Origin: Streptomyces sp. S.PNR 29
GTDB lineage: Bacteria; Actinomycetota; Actinomycetes; Streptomycetales; Streptomycetaceae
Assembly (NCBI RefSeq): GCF_030386795.1
Contig: NZ_JANUQM010000001.1
Coordinates: forward strand, 554,363 to 618,362
Direction: 5' to 3'
Length of the DNA stretch: 64,000 nucleotides
The notes under the pieces were generated by a model. That model was given only the letters and a program-made list of their open reading frames with translations, was not told the origin of the DNA and made no database searches. Shown here in pieces: positions 16,559 to 26,423 of this stretch. How positions within the stretch are numbered: position 1 is the stretch's first letter; the number at the start of each line of letters is the position of its first letter. The translations under genes and the position numbers were made by a program.

Positions 16559-17062
16559 GGCTGGGGCAGCACGAAAGAACAGTGCGCCGTCAGCCCACGT
16601 TTCCTCCTCTACTCCTCCCTCTTCAGCTCTTACGGGCTCAATCGGATTGACCGTCTCTGCCGCTCCACAACCACGCCGGCAGCGATACTGCCCTGGAAGC
16701 ATTGGCGTTTTCCGCGGCAGACAAGAAGGCACGCGCGTGAGCGATGCGATGCGGCTATCGCCGCCCTCGCCGCCGGCCTACTGTCACCGATAGCGACCAT
16801 CGTGCTCGTCGTCGTCACGCTCGCAGGTGCCCTGCCGGTCTACCGCCGGGTCGCCGAGGAGAGCCCACAGCGAGGGTTCGATCGCGATGCTGGAGTGTGG
16901 ATCAGGGAATCGCGGCGCTCCTGGGGCCGCCGTAGGTGTCGTTGGAACCGTCTCTGCATCGGCTATATCCGGGCGGCCGAGCCGTCAGCAGATACGAGCC
17001 CAGGCCAGTGTCGACCACATGCACTGGCGCGTGCAGGCCCGGCGCGACGCCTACAGCGCCCG
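16559..17062. other. Intergenic, no convincing gene
   Basis: Open frames here lack ribosome sites and family motifs. The right part probably derives from the missing front of the IS110-type transposase that follows, but I cannot align it. Confidence 0.4.
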
Positions 17063-17410
17063 TTCATCGCCGCCACGGGCGGGGACATGGGCGCCTTCGG
17101 CAGTGCGGACCGCTTGGCCGGCTTCGCCGGCCTGGCCCCGCAGCCCCGCGACTCCGGCCGCGTCAGTGGCAATCTGCACAGACCCCGCCGCTACCACCGC
17201 GGGCTGCTGCGGGCGATGTACTTGTCTGCCCTGGCAAGCCTCAAGTGCTGCCCCGCCTCCAAGGCGTACTACCAGCGAAAGCGGAGCGAGGGGAAGGGGC
17301 ACAAGCAGGCCCTCCTAGCCCTCGCCCGCGGACGCGTCAACGTTCTGTGGGCAATGATCCGTGACCGAGAGTGCTACCAAGTTCCACTCCTCGTCGCAGT
17401 CGCAGCTTGA
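17063..17410 (+). pseudogene. IS110-family transposase, C-terminal remnant
   Basis: About 115 codons matching the Transposase_20 domain: [47 protein letters not shown] and [17 protein letters not shown]. The N-terminal RuvC-like DEDD domain is absent. No element ends can be seen. Confidence 0.8.
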
Positions 17411-17549
17411 CATCAGCATTGGGAAGTCCCGTAACTCCTGGTCAGAAGGTCGGCCAGGGTGCGGAAACCGTGTAGCTGCCGAGTTGGCCGTGCCTGTATC
17501 GTCCGGTCTTCCGAACTGCCGTGCGACTTACCTTCAGAGAGCGATAGAG

Positions 17550-17903
17550 ATGACCAGCCAGCAAGCAACGACGACCCTGTGGCGCCCCACCGGCCCCAAG
17601 GAGCTGGATCTGGTTCGTGAGCTGAACTGGCGGTCTTGGCCGCCCCGGCTACCTGAGCAGCCGATCTTCTACCCGGTCCTCAACGAGGACTACGCGGTCA
17701 AGATCGCGCGGGACTGGAACGTGAAGCACGATGGTGCCGGCTTCGTCACCCGTTTTGAGGTCGAGTCGGAGTTCTTGAGCCGGTACCCCATCCAGCAGGC
17801 CGGCGGGCAGACGATCCTCGAGCTCTGGGTTCCGGCCGAGGAGTTGGACGACTTCAACGCCCACATCGTCGGCGAGATCCAGGTGGTCCACGAGTTCCGC
17901 TGA
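17550..17903 (+). CDS. Small conserved actinobacterial protein
   Basis: 117 residues from ATG 17550. Contains RLPEQPIFYPVLNEDYA, ARDWNV and TILELWVPAEELDDFNAHIV, a pattern of a widespread small Streptomyces protein, often annotated as ADP-ribosylation/crystallin J1 without direct evidence. No signal or membrane helix. The ribosome site is weak. No operon partner. Confidence 0.75.
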   Translation: MTSQQATTTLWRPTGPKELDLVRELNWRSWPPRLPEQPIFYPVLNEDYAVKIARDWNVKHDGAGFVTRFEVESEFLSRYPIQQAGGQTILELWVPAEELDDFNAHIVGEIQVVHEFR

Positions 17904-18288
17904 GGTGGAGGAGCCTGGGTGCGGACGCGGTCCGCAAGGGCCGGCCGTGGAGCCCTCTGCTGAAGGACCGGGCTCTGCTGGTCGCGGCTTACCGGCGCAC
18001 GAACCTGGCGGGAACCAGGCCGTCGGCAAGCCGGTCAGACCCGTTGCTGCTCAGTCAGAGGTCACCCCGCAATACCTGTTGACAACCCGAAACTTCCCAG
18101 GCTCAGCGCTTGGACGCCAGGCGGCTATGAACATTGCTGGGAAGCGTGCAGTCGAGATGCGTTTCAGGCAGCGCCCCAATACCACACGACCTGGGCCACC
18201 GTATGGGGATTGGCAAACCTTCCTAATGGCGTCGCTCTGTCCACGACCCTGTCTCCTGCTAACGACTTGTTAAAGGGGAGCTACCGTC
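17904..18288. other. Intergenic, no convincing gene
   Basis: Nothing recognisable; the last 40 nt carry the AAAGGGGAG ribosome site of the next gene. Confidence 0.4.
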
Positions 18289-18726
18289 ATGGTGTACGTG
18301 CGCACCAGCACGCTCGACTGGATTGAAGACACCGTCGACAACAACAACGGCGCTGCCGTGATCCGAAACGCCTGGGTACGTGATCGAGAGGGGATGGACC
18401 GACTGAGGCTCACGCGCCTCCAGGCCGTTCGGAACCTGATCGTGCGCCGCCGAGGGCTGCGCACCTTCCCCGATCGCTTGCTTCACTCCGGGGAGAACTG
18501 GTCATTCGTCGTCTACCGGCCTGAGCTGCTCGTCGTGGACGTCGGTGTCCTCGCTGCCGACCCCGAGAAGCGCGCGGCGCTCGATTACGTCATGGAGGCC
18601 CTCAAACAGAGCGCCGCAGACCAGTTCCTCGTCAATGAGTACCGATTCAGGAACAAGCTGCTCAAGATTTCGTCGGCACACCCTGAGGTCCACTGGAAGT
18701 TCAAACAACAGGACTCCGTTGCATAG
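18289..18726 (+). CDS. Hypothetical protein
   Basis: 145 residues, ATG with AAAGGGGAG about 9 nt upstream. No recognised family. Mixed alpha/beta composition, many Arg, and no membrane helix. The C-terminal half (DYVMEALKQSAADQFLVNEY) looks helical. GC content is slightly lower than neighbours, in keeping with the adjacent IS110 remnant. Confidence 0.65.
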   Translation: MVYVRTSTLDWIEDTVDNNNGAAVIRNAWVRDREGMDRLRLTRLQAVRNLIVRRRGLRTFPDRLLHSGENWSFVVYRPELLVVDVGVLAADPEKRAALDYVMEALKQSAADQFLVNEYRFRNKLLKISSAHPEVHWKFKQQDSVA

Positions 18727-18760
18727 GCGACAACGGGTGAGACCGGTTTCCCTGCGCGCA

Positions 18761-19069
18761 ATGTCTCAGTTTCCGTCGATCGAACCCGGTGCGCGGTCGT
18801 CCAGAGCGCCAAAGGCCACGAGCCAGGGCGCGACAAGGTCCAGCCGCACGCCTACGTTGAGGCAGCCGTGGGGTGTCGACTACGACACGACAACCTCCGC
18901 GTTCCGCCGCTATCTGCGGCACCACGGGAAGCGCGCGAACCTGCGGATGAACGTTCGCGCCGAAGGCGACACGGTTCGGATTCGCCCGGTGCCCGCCCGG
19001 AGTGCGCGTCTTTTCCACGAGTACGACCCGGAGCAGCACCCGCTTCCGCACGGTCACTCTGCCGACTGA
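18761..19069 (+). CDS. Possible small basic protein
   Basis: 102 codons from ATG 18761, no clear ribosome site. The C-terminal half (FRRYLRHHGKRANLRMNVRA, VRIRPVPARSARLFHEYDPE) reads like real protein, with balanced composition. The N-terminal 35 residues are low complexity. Family not recognised; it may be a fragment. Confidence 0.4.
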   Translation: MSQFPSIEPGARSSRAPKATSQGATRSSRTPTLRQPWGVDYDTTTSAFRRYLRHHGKRANLRMNVRAEGDTVRIRPVPARSARLFHEYDPEQHPLPHGHSAD

Positions 19070-19251
19070 TGCCGGCGACGGCCGAAAGACGGCGGCAGCG
19101 AGGTCGATGGCTTCTGGAGCGACGCTCGGAAGTCGCACGATCTGTGGTGCTGAGAGGCCATCGGTCCGTACGCTGGTTGGGCCTCGTCTCTGAGAGGGGG
19201 GCGCCTCATCGCATTGGGCGAAGGGACGCACCCCAGAGATGAGGTGGAGAG

Positions 19252-19386
19252 ATGGGAAAGACGCAGAGCTCCCCGGAAGGCAAGGGGAAGGTCCGCGAGA
19301 TCGCCGGCCGCTTCGCGATCGCACTCGGGGCTCGTGCCCTGTGGGCGGTTGTCGAGAGGCTGCTCGGCCAGCACATCGAGGGATGA
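19252..19386 (+). CDS. 44-residue small protein
   Basis: ATG 19252 with GGTGGAGAG directly upstream. Sequence starts MGKTQSSPEGKGKVREIAG and continues with an amphipathic/hydrophobic segment RFAIALGARALWAVVERLL. Too short for family assignment, but codon bias, ribosome site and composition look genuine. Could be a small membrane-associated peptide. Confidence 0.5.
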   Translation: MGKTQSSPEGKGKVREIAGRFAIALGARALWAVVERLLGQHIEG

Positions 19387-19580
19387 CCCGGGGGCGTTCC
19401 CCCGTGCACCCGGGTGAGAAGAGGTCCTGTCGGTGGCTGTCCCAACTCCCTTTCCCTGAGACGGTCCCCCTCTCTGCCTCAGGGTCCAACAGCGCGGCGG
19501 GGCCGTCGCCCGGCCGCGTCTCCGGGACGTCTGGAAAGGCGCGAGACGTCCGGAAAAGCGCCTTCCCCGAGCCGGTGCGC

Positions 19581-21455
19581 TCACCCGATCCGGCGGTCCA
19601 GGTCGTAGGCGGCGCTGATCAGCGCCAGATGCGTGAAAGCCTGGGGAAAGTTGCCGAGTTGCTCACCCGTCGGGCCGATCTCCTCCGAGTACAGCCCGAC
19701 GTGGTTGGCGTAGGTGAGCATCTTCTCGAAGGCCAGTTGCGCCTCGTCGAGCCGGCCGGCTCGGGCGAGTGCCTCCACCCACCAGAAGGAGCACATCGAG
19801 AAGGTCGCCTCGGTGCCGGCGAGCCCGTCGGGTGACGCTTCCGCGTTGTAGCGGTAGACGAGGCTGTCGGAGACCAGTTCGGCGGTGATGGCGTCGAGCG
19901 TGGACATCCAGCGCGGGTCGGTGGGCGCGACGAACTTGCACAGGGGCATGAGCAGCAGGGAGGCGTCGAGCACGTCGGTGTCGTAGTGCTGGACGAACGC
20001 CCGGCGGGTGGAGGTCCAGCCGCGGTTCATGATCTGGTGGTAGATGGTGTCCCGGACGGCCATCCAGCGCGGGAGGTCGGCGGGCAGGCCGCGCTGACGG
20101 GCGATGCGGATCGCGCGCTCGACCGCGACCCAGCTCATCAGCCGGGAGTACGTGTAGTTCCGCCGGCCGCCGCGTGTCTCCCAGATCCCTTCGTCGGGCT
20201 GGTCCCAGTGGTCCATCAGCCACTCGAGGTTGTGGGTGAGCTCCATCCAGCCGTCGTGGTAGAGGGGCCGCCCGTACTTGTTGCAGAGGTAGACGGAGTC
20301 CATCAGCTCGCCGTAGATGTCGAGCTGCAGCTGGGTCGCCGCCCGGTTGCCGATGCGTACCGGCGCCGAGCCCATGTAGCCCTCCAGGTGGGAGAGCTCC
20401 TCCTCGGGCAGGTCCGCGCGCCCGTCGATGCCGTACATGATCTGCAAGGGGCCCGACTCGCCGTAGTCGGCCGCGCGGCGGAAGCGGCCCTCCAGCCACT
20501 CCATGAAGGCGCCGGCCTCTTCGGTGAACCCGAGCCTGAGCAGTGCGTAGAGCGAGAAGGCGGCGTCGCGCATCCATGTGTAGCGGTAGTCCCAGTTGCG
20601 TACGCCGCCGAGCTCTTCCGGCAGGCTTGTCGTGGGGGCGGCCACGATCGCGCCGGTGGGCGCGTAGGTGAGCAGCTTGAGCGTGAGCGCCGAGCGGTGC
20701 ACCGTTTCCCGCCAGCGCCCGCTGTAGCGCGAGCCGCCCAGCCAACGGCGCCAGAACGCCGCGGTGGCGGCGAACTCGGCGGCGATGCCGGCGTCGGAGG
20801 AAGGCTCCTGCGTCTCCCCTGGCCTGATCCGGTCGAGCACGAAGGTGGCCGTCTCCCCGGCCCGGACGGTGACCCGCGCGCGGATGTCGCCGTCGCCCAC
20901 GATCTGGAGCGGGTGGCGCGTCCAGAGGCCGAGTTGCAGCTCGGGAGAGCGGAAGAGCGCACCGTGCGGGGTGAGTTGGACCTCATGGCGGGCGCGCGCG
21001 TAGTCGAAGCGGGGGGCGACGTCGACGACGAAACGCATCTGTCCGCGCACGGCGAGCACCCGGCGGATCATGCGGTGGCGGTGCGCCGCCTCACCGGTTC
21101 GCGGTGGGGGCATGAAGTCCTGCACCTCCCCCACCCCGTCGGGCGTGAGGAAGCGCGTGATGAGGATGGCGGTGTCGGGAAGGTACAGCTGCTTGGCGGT
21201 CCAGCCACCGCGGTCGGGCGCGATGCGGAACAGTCCCCCGCGGTCGGCGTCGAGGATCGCCCCGAAGACGCTGGGCGAGTCGAACTGCGGGCAGCAGTAC
21301 CAGTCGATCGTCCCGTCGCTGCCGACGAGCGCGACGGTGTGCAGGTCGCCGATCAGGCCGTGCTCGGCGATGGGCAGGTAGCGGCCCCGCGCTGCCTGCC
21401 GCGCTCCGCCGGACGCCGTCTCCTCCGCTCGGCCGGCAGCGCCGTCGCGCACCAT
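19581..21455 (-). CDS. Glycoside hydrolase family 15 (glucoamylase/trehalase-like)
   Basis: 624 residues from ATG 21455 (AGGAGG upstream). N-terminal beta-sandwich starts [20 protein letters not shown]. The (alpha/alpha)6 barrel has [19 protein letters not shown], the acid-rich [19 protein letters not shown] and C-terminal [19 protein letters not shown], where the catalytic glutamates of GH15 lie. No signal peptide, so intracellular. Members hydrolyse trehalose or alpha-1,4-glucans from the non-reducing end; actinobacterial ones of this layout are often trehalases. Followed upstream by an MDR oxidoreductase, 32 nt away, possibly in one operon. Confidence 0.93.
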   Translation of the reverse strand: MVRDGAAGRAEETASGGARQAARGRYLPIAEHGLIGDLHTVALVGSDGTIDWYCCPQFDSPSVFGAILDADRGGLFRIAPDRGGWTAKQLYLPDTAILITRFLTPDGVGEVQDFMPPPRTGEAAHRHRMIRRVLAVRGQMRFVVDVAPRFDYARARHEVQLTPHGALFRSPELQLGLWTRHPLQIVGDGDIRARVTVRAGETATFVLDRIRPGETQEPSSDAGIAAEFAATAAFWRRWLGGSRYSGRWRETVHRSALTLKLLTYAPTGAIVAAPTTSLPEELGGVRNWDYRYTWMRDAAFSLYALLRLGFTEEAGAFMEWLEGRFRRAADYGESGPLQIMYGIDGRADLPEEELSHLEGYMGSAPVRIGNRAATQLQLDIYGELMDSVYLCNKYGRPLYHDGWMELTHNLEWLMDHWDQPDEGIWETRGGRRNYTYSRLMSWVAVERAIRIARQRGLPADLPRWMAVRDTIYHQIMNRGWTSTRRAFVQHYDTDVLDASLLLMPLCKFVAPTDPRWMSTLDAITAELVSDSLVYRYNAEASPDGLAGTEATFSMCSFWWVEALARAGRLDEAQLAFEKMLTYANHVGLYSEEIGPTGEQLGNFPQAFTHLALISAAYDLDRRIG

Positions 21456-21487
21456 CTGCGAGCACCCTCCTCGGCCTCGGCCCCGGC

Positions 21488-22564
21488 TCAGGGCACGAGC
21501 ACGAGCTTTCCCTTCGCCGCCGAGCGTTCGAGCATCTCGTGCGCGCGACGAGCCTCGGACAGCGGCAGACGTTCGGCCACGACGGGGTGGATCCTGTGTT
21601 CGCGGAGCAGCGTGAGCAGCGCACGGAAGTCCTCCCGGAACCGGTCCGGGTCGCGGGGACCTCCACCCACGGGAAGCGCCGGATGGCCGCCGGCCACGGG
21701 GAGCAGCTGGCGGTGGCGACCGTGCAGTCTCTGGATCCGGTAGGCGAGCACCCGCCGGCTGGGCGAGAGCAGGCTCCAGAGCCCGACGGCCGCGGTCGCC
21801 GCGTACCACTCCGCCCATGCCCGCCAGTTCTTGTGCCCGTGCTCAAGCGTGGCGTAGTGGCCGTACACGACAAGCCGTCCGCCGGGCCGCAGCGCGCGGA
21901 AGGAGCGCAGCGACACCGCGCCGCCGAGCCCGTCGAGCACGACGTCGACGCCTTTCCCGGGGAGCTCGCGCACCCGCTTGAGGAAGTCCTCGTTGCGGTA
22001 GTCGATCGCCATCGCGCCGAGCTGTTCGACCTTGGCGAGGTCGCGGGCGGACGCGGTTCCACAGAGGCGGAGCCCGGCGGCCGCTCCGAGTTCGAGGATC
22101 GCGGTGCCCACCCGGCCGGCGGCACCGTGCACGAGCACCGATTCGCCGCTCCTCACCTTCGCCACGCGGTGCAGCAGCTGGTAGGCGGTCATGTAGGTGA
22201 AGACGAGGTTCAGGACCTCGGCCGGATCGAGGTTCTCGGGTACCTCGACCGCCTCCGCCTCCGGCACGCAGACGCGCTCCGCGTCGGCGCCCCACACCGT
22301 CAGCGCGCCGACGCGGTCCCCGACGCGCAGCCGCGAACAGCCCGGGCCGAGCTCCTCGACGACGCCGACGAGCTCGTAGCCGGGCGTGAACGGCGGCTTC
22401 GGTACGCCGAGATACGTGCCGGCGCGCAGCTGGGCGTCGGTGAACGACACGCCTGCGGCCAGCACCCTGACGCACACCTCACCAGGCCCCGGTCGGGGAT
22501 CGTCGTCCTCCACGACCCTCAAGACCTCAGGACCGCCGAAATGATCAACGACGACGCGCTTCAT
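21488..22564 (-). CDS. Medium-chain dehydrogenase, quinone-oxidoreductase type
   Basis: 358 residues from ATG 22564 (no obvious ribosome site, perhaps leaderless). The GroES-like domain has [15 protein letters not shown]; the NADPH-binding motif [18 protein letters not shown] follows. Zinc-ligand cysteines are missing, so it is a zinc-independent quinone oxidoreductase-like enzyme. Downstream gene is the GH15 hydrolase. Substrate unknown. Confidence 0.9.
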   Translation of the reverse strand: MKRVVVDHFGGPEVLRVVEDDDPRPGPGEVCVRVLAAGVSFTDAQLRAGTYLGVPKPPFTPGYELVGVVEELGPGCSRLRVGDRVGALTVWGADAERVCVPEAEAVEVPENLDPAEVLNLVFTYMTAYQLLHRVAKVRSGESVLVHGAAGRVGTAILELGAAAGLRLCGTASARDLAKVEQLGAMAIDYRNEDFLKRVRELPGKGVDVVLDGLGGAVSLRSFRALRPGGRLVVYGHYATLEHGHKNWRAWAEWYAATAAVGLWSLLSPSRRVLAYRIQRLHGRHRQLLPVAGGHPALPVGGGPRDPDRFREDFRALLTLLREHRIHPVVAERLPLSEARRAHEMLERSAAKGKLVLVP

Positions 22565-22672
22565 GTTTTTCAGCGTAGGTGGGCTGCCCCGCCCTCGCAT
22601 CCGATCCATTCCGGGTCCGGATATGTGCCGACGGCCACAGCGGACGGGGTGCCCGTGGGCTCATACTGAGTC

Positions 22673-22885
22673 ATGACAAAGCCGAAGCGTCATTTGCCCA
22701 CCAGCCCCTTCAAGGCTCCGGTCACACCTGCTCCCAAGCACTTCGCCCTGGGCGACCAGGTCACACACGACGTGTACGGCCTCGGCCGGGTGATCGGCAT
22801 CGAGGACGGAATCGCGGCGCTGGTGGATTTCAGCTCGGCGCAAGTGCGGATCTTGAGCCCGTACGCCAAGATGACCAAGCTGTAG
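22673..22885 (+). CDS. Small protein with CarD/Tudor-like motif
   Basis: 70 residues. FALGDQVTHDVYGLGRVIGI followed by EDGIAALVDFSS resembles the small barrel at the N terminus of CarD/RNAP-interaction proteins, where G-D-x-V-x-H-x-x-x-G-x-G-x-V is typical. The C-terminal DNA-binding part of CarD is absent. Weak ribosome site. Divergent from the MDR gene. Function unknown. Confidence 0.75.
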   Translation: MTKPKRHLPTSPFKAPVTPAPKHFALGDQVTHDVYGLGRVIGIEDGIAALVDFSSAQVRILSPYAKMTKL

Positions 22886-23203
22886 GACCGCTGTGCCCGG
22901 TCACGGCACACCAGGCCCCTTCGGGGGCCTGTACCGAAAGAGAGACCTCTCATCGATCTGACGCCGCTGTTCTCCGCCCCGGAGGGGCAACCCCGCTGCT
23001 CCACGGCAGCATCGCCGCCTCCGACGACAAACCCCTTCCAAGCCCCCGAGTTCGGGCCCGACGAGACTGCGCCGTTCGAGAGCGCACAGGAGCCCGCCCC
23101 GGGCATGCGTGCGGCGCGACGCAAGGCTGCTTAGCTCCACGAACGACGGTGGCCGCGCCACCTGCCGCCGGCCGTCGTCGGCGTTCAGCCGAGGCCTTCG
23201 TGA
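22886..23203. other. Intergenic, no convincing gene
   Basis: Contains a GGCCCCTTCGGGGGCC hairpin at 22914-22929, a plausible terminator for the small CarD-like gene. Nothing else recognised. Confidence 0.5.
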
Positions 23204-23548
23204 TCAGGTTGTGGTCTTCGGCTGCGGCTCGGCGCCTCGGGCGCGCAGTTGCTCGTTGATGCGCTGGGCTTCTTCCAGCTGGTCTTCGAGGATGACGATG
23301 CGGCAGGCGGCCTCGATGGGGGTTCCCTGGTCGACGAGTTCGCGGGCGCGGGCGGCGATACGCAGCTGGTAGCGGGAGTAGCGGCGGTGGCCGCCTTCGG
23401 AGCGCAGGGGGGTGATCAGGCGGTGTTCGCCGAGGGCGCGGAGGAAGGCGGGGGTGGTGCCGAGCATCTCGGCGGCCCGGCCCATCGTGTAGGCGGGATA
23501 GTCGTCGTCGTCCAGAGGGGCGACGGGGCGGGTACTGCGAGGGGGCAT
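23204..23548 (-). CDS. MerR-type helix-turn-helix regulator
   Basis: 114 residues from ATG 23548 (GGAAG 9 nt upstream). DNA-binding motif [20 protein letters not shown], then [20 protein letters not shown] of the MerR wing; the C-terminal coiled coil ([18 protein letters not shown]) is short and lacks metal-binding cysteines. Probably a dimeric repressor/activator of unknown signal. Small MerR proteins of this form occur beside cold-shock genes in Streptomyces, but none is adjacent here. Confidence 0.85.
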   Translation of the reverse strand: MPPRSTRPVAPLDDDDYPAYTMGRAAEMLGTTPAFLRALGEHRLITPLRSEGGHRRYSRYQLRIAARARELVDQGTPIEAACRIVILEDQLEEAQRINEQLRARGAEPQPKTTT

Positions 23549-24207
23549 AGACCTCTTCTTCCGGGGGACGCGTCGGGGGGCCCGGGTGCCGTACCGGCAC
23601 CCGGGCCCCGAGCTTTCAACACCATCTCTACCGGCGCACTGCGCCGGCCTTCTTTGTCCGCAGGTTCCGCCAGAGGGGGCGGGGCTGCGGGGATCGCGGA
23701 TGCGTGACCGGGGACCACCTTCCAATCCGGGGCCTGCGGTACCCGGGCGGACTTCTTCCTCGCCCGGGCGATCCTTGATGGCGTTCTGCTCCTTACCTTC
23801 GGTTACTCGGTGTACTGCTGGATATCACGGGTACTGCTCGCGGCCCACGGGCCGCTTCCTGCTCGGACCTGCTCGCACGGCGGTTCGTGTCTGCCGTGCC
23901 CTCTTCGACTTCCTGGGTACGACAGAAACAGTAACTCCGCTAGGGGCCAATGTCTACCGTCACCGCTACAGATTTTCTTCAAGGGTGATCCACGTCCGAG
24001 GGCAGCCCGCCGGACGGCAGCCCGCCGGACGGCAGCCCGCAGGCGAGGCAGGCGGCTCGGGGATGCCGCCCTCACCTCCCGGGTGCGAGAAATCCGTCGC
24101 ACCTGCCCGCCTCTCCCGATACGGTCTCGGGCGTGTGCCCGCCGCGGGGCCCTGAGTTCCGCGCCCGGCCGCCCCGGCAGTTCCGGCCCTGAGAGCAGGT
24201 TTCGTCC
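23549..24207. other. Intergenic with palindrome and 15-bp tandem repeats
   Basis: CCCGGGTGCCG (23581-23591) pairs with CGGCACCCGGG (23595-23605), a hairpin in the MerR gene leader. At 24003-24046 the unit GGCAGCCCGCCGGAC occurs nearly three times in tandem (third copy incomplete). No convincing gene. Confidence 0.6.
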
Positions 24208-24392
24208 ATGGCATGTCGCATCAGTGAGCTCGTACTCGGTTGCCGCGACCGGACGCCGAGCTCGAACGCCTCCTGAAGCTCGGGGCGCGCCCGGCCGACA
24301 TCGGCCAGACCGGCGAGGAGCAGTGGCACGTTCTCGCCGACCCCGAGGGCGATGATTTCTGCCTGCTCAAGGCCCGCCTCACCCCCCTGTGA
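24208..24392 (+). pseudogene. VOC-family protein, internally deleted
   Basis: Starts MACRISELVLGCRD, the typical N terminus of small VOC proteins, then jumps, with a frame change, to LERLLKLGARPADIGQTGEE and WHVLADPEGDDFCLLKARL, the typical C terminus. About 50 central codons are missing. Not functional. Confidence 0.75.
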
Positions 24393-24608
24393 CGGCTCTG
24401 TGTCCCCGGCCCTGCCGCTAGCATGCCTCCCTCTGGGTCGAGCCGACGAAAATTCGGGGGCGATCTGCGCAACGATGCGGAACACTCGGGGGCCGACCGA
24501 TGAGTTCTGCCAGGCGTGCCGGTCTGCATCGGTGTCCCCAACCCACGTCCGGCCGGCGGCCCTTGGCTGCGAGGCGACTGCGACCAGGAACCCCAGCGAG
24601 GTGCTGCC

Positions 24609-26114
24609 ATGTCAGCTGCGATCCAAGAACGGCCGGCCGTACAGGCGGGCCGCACACCGACGGTGGTGCGGCTACTGGTGCTGGCCACGTTCGTGGTGAT
24701 CCTCAACGAGACCATCATGATCAACGCGATCCCGCGGTTGATGGACTCGTTGCGCATCACCGAGCAGTCGGCGCAGTGGGTGTCCACCGCCTTCATGCTG
24801 ACCATGGCCGCCGTCATTCCGATCACCGGATGGTTCCTGCAGCGGGCCACCACCCGTCAGGCCTACGCCATCGCGATGGGCGTGTTCCTCGCGGGTACCG
24901 CCCTGTCGGCCGTCGCCCCGTCCTTCGAGGTGCTGCTGCTGGGCCGGATCGTGCAGGCCGCGGGCACAGCCGTCATGATGCCCCTCCTGATGACCACGTT
25001 GATGATCGTGGTGCCCGAGCATGACCGAGGCCGTGTGATGGGCAACGTCACCCTGGCGATCTCGGTGGCGCCCGCGCTCGGCCCCGCCGTGTCCGGGCTG
25101 ATCCTGCAGGTCGGTTCCTGGCGGCTGCTGTTCGTGGTCGTCCTGCCGATCGCAGCCCTGGTGACCCTGTTCGGGCTGCGCAAGGTGGAGAACATAGGCG
25201 ACCCGCAGGTGAGCTCCATCGACTGGCTCAGCGTCGGTGTGGCGGCGCTCGGCTTCGGCGGCCTGGTGTACGGCCTGAGCCTCTTCGGCGACCGTGACGG
25301 GCTCGCCGCCGGCATTGCCGTCTCCGGGCTCGCGGCCATCGCGGTCTTCGTGATCCGCCAGCTCAGGCTGCAACGCACCGGTGTGCCTCTGATGGATCTG
25401 CGCATCCTCGGCCACCGCACCTACAGCCTGTCCTTGGCCCTCATGTCCATCGGGTTCCTCGCGATGCTCGGCTCGATGATCCTGCTGCCGCTGTACCTGC
25501 AGAACCTGCGCGGACTCAGCCCGCTGGAGACCGGCCTGCTGCTCATGCCGGGCGGTCTGATCATGGGACTGCTGGGACCGACCGCCGGAAAGGTGTTCGA
25601 CAAGTTCGGCAGTCGCCCCTTGGTGCTGCCCGGCTCGATCGGCATGGTGCTCGCCCTCGGCGGGTTCACCCAGGTCTCGATGACGATGCCGTACTGGCAG
25701 GTGCTGGGACTGCACGCACTGCTGATGGTCAGCCTGGCGGCGACGTTCACGCCGGTCTTCACGCTCGGCATGGGCGCGCTTCCGCCCCACCTGTACTCCC
25801 ACGGCAGCTCGATGCTCGGCACCCTGCAGCAGGTCGCCGCGGCCTTCGGAACCGCGCTGGTGGTGACCGTGATGTCCGCGCGCGCCGATCACCTGGCCGA
25901 CGACGGTGTCGCCGCCGTGCCCGCACAGGTCGGCGGGATGAAGCTGGCCTTCGGCGTCGCGGCCGCCCTCGCCCTGGTGACGATCGTGGTCGCGGCGAGG
26001 CTGCCGCGCCGGATCGCGGGTGACGGCGCCCGGGACCACGGCAGCGCCGAAGCGGCCCCGTCCGCCGGCGGACACCCCGGCCAGGGTGAGCCCGCCACGG
26101 CCGACGAGACCTGA
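24609..26114 (+). CDS. MFS drug resistance transporter, DHA2 family
   Basis: 501 residues from ATG 24609 (GCGAGG 8 nt upstream). About 14 transmembrane helices. N-terminal LNETIMINAIPRLMDSLRI is the DHA2 variant of motif D1, and RIVQAAGTAVMMPLLMTTLM and APALGPAVSGLIL are motifs B/C. Proton-driven export of drugs or metabolites. No regulator is adjacent. The C-terminal tail is hydrophilic and low complexity. Confidence 0.93.
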   Translation: MSAAIQERPAVQAGRTPTVVRLLVLATFVVILNETIMINAIPRLMDSLRITEQSAQWVSTAFMLTMAAVIPITGWFLQRATTRQAYAIAMGVFLAGTALSAVAPSFEVLLLGRIVQAAGTAVMMPLLMTTLMIVVPEHDRGRVMGNVTLAISVAPALGPAVSGLILQVGSWRLLFVVVLPIAALVTLFGLRKVENIGDPQVSSIDWLSVGVAALGFGGLVYGLSLFGDRDGLAAGIAVSGLAAIAVFVIRQLRLQRTGVPLMDLRILGHRTYSLSLALMSIGFLAMLGSMILLPLYLQNLRGLSPLETGLLLMPGGLIMGLLGPTAGKVFDKFGSRPLVLPGSIGMVLALGGFTQVSMTMPYWQVLGLHALLMVSLAATFTPVFTLGMGALPPHLYSHGSSMLGTLQQVAAAFGTALVVTVMSARADHLADDGVAAVPAQVGGMKLAFGVAAALALVTIVVAARLPRRIAGDGARDHGSAEAAPSAGGHPGQGEPATADET

Positions 26115-26423
26115 CGGGCACACAGCGACCACAGTCGTCAATTGTGGTCGCGCAGGAAGGCGGGGATCTCGCCGCGGGTCGGGGAGTTCGGCAGGGGAGC
26201 CGGCTTGTCCTGGAGGAATACGGTGACGACGACGGCGGCTCGGTTGTCGTTGTCGTCGAGGCCGTTCCACCTGTGGTGTCCTACACCGGGCAGGGTGAGA
26301 AGCCCAAACTGCATGAGGCCGAATGCCGCAGCGCACCGGGGGACGTGTGCCGGCTCACCGGCGCCGCGACAGCATGCCCCGCCGAGCGACGACCCGACGG
26401 GGCGAAGCAGGACGACTGGGCTG
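26115..26423. other. Intergenic, possible fragment of a leftward gene
   Basis: On the minus strand a frame ending at about 26140 reads GVGHHRWNGLDDNDNRA then TVFLQDKPAPLPNSPTRGEI, which looks like the C-terminal end of a real protein, but no family is recognised and no start is clear. Otherwise empty. Confidence 0.35.

Noticed and set aside
19986..21743. Long rightward open frame opposite the GH15 gene
   Set aside because: Antisense artefact of GC-rich codon bias; no domain, and the GH15 frame has all family motifs.
24003..24046. Three 15-bp tandem repeats considered as a CRISPR fragment
   Set aside because: Units are directly adjacent without spacers and too short; no cas genes in the window.
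24672..26336. Long open frame antisense to the DHA2 transporter
   Set aside because: His/Gln/Arg-rich translation typical of the antisense of a high-GC gene; no motifs, no ribosome site; the sense strand encodes a complete MFS protein.
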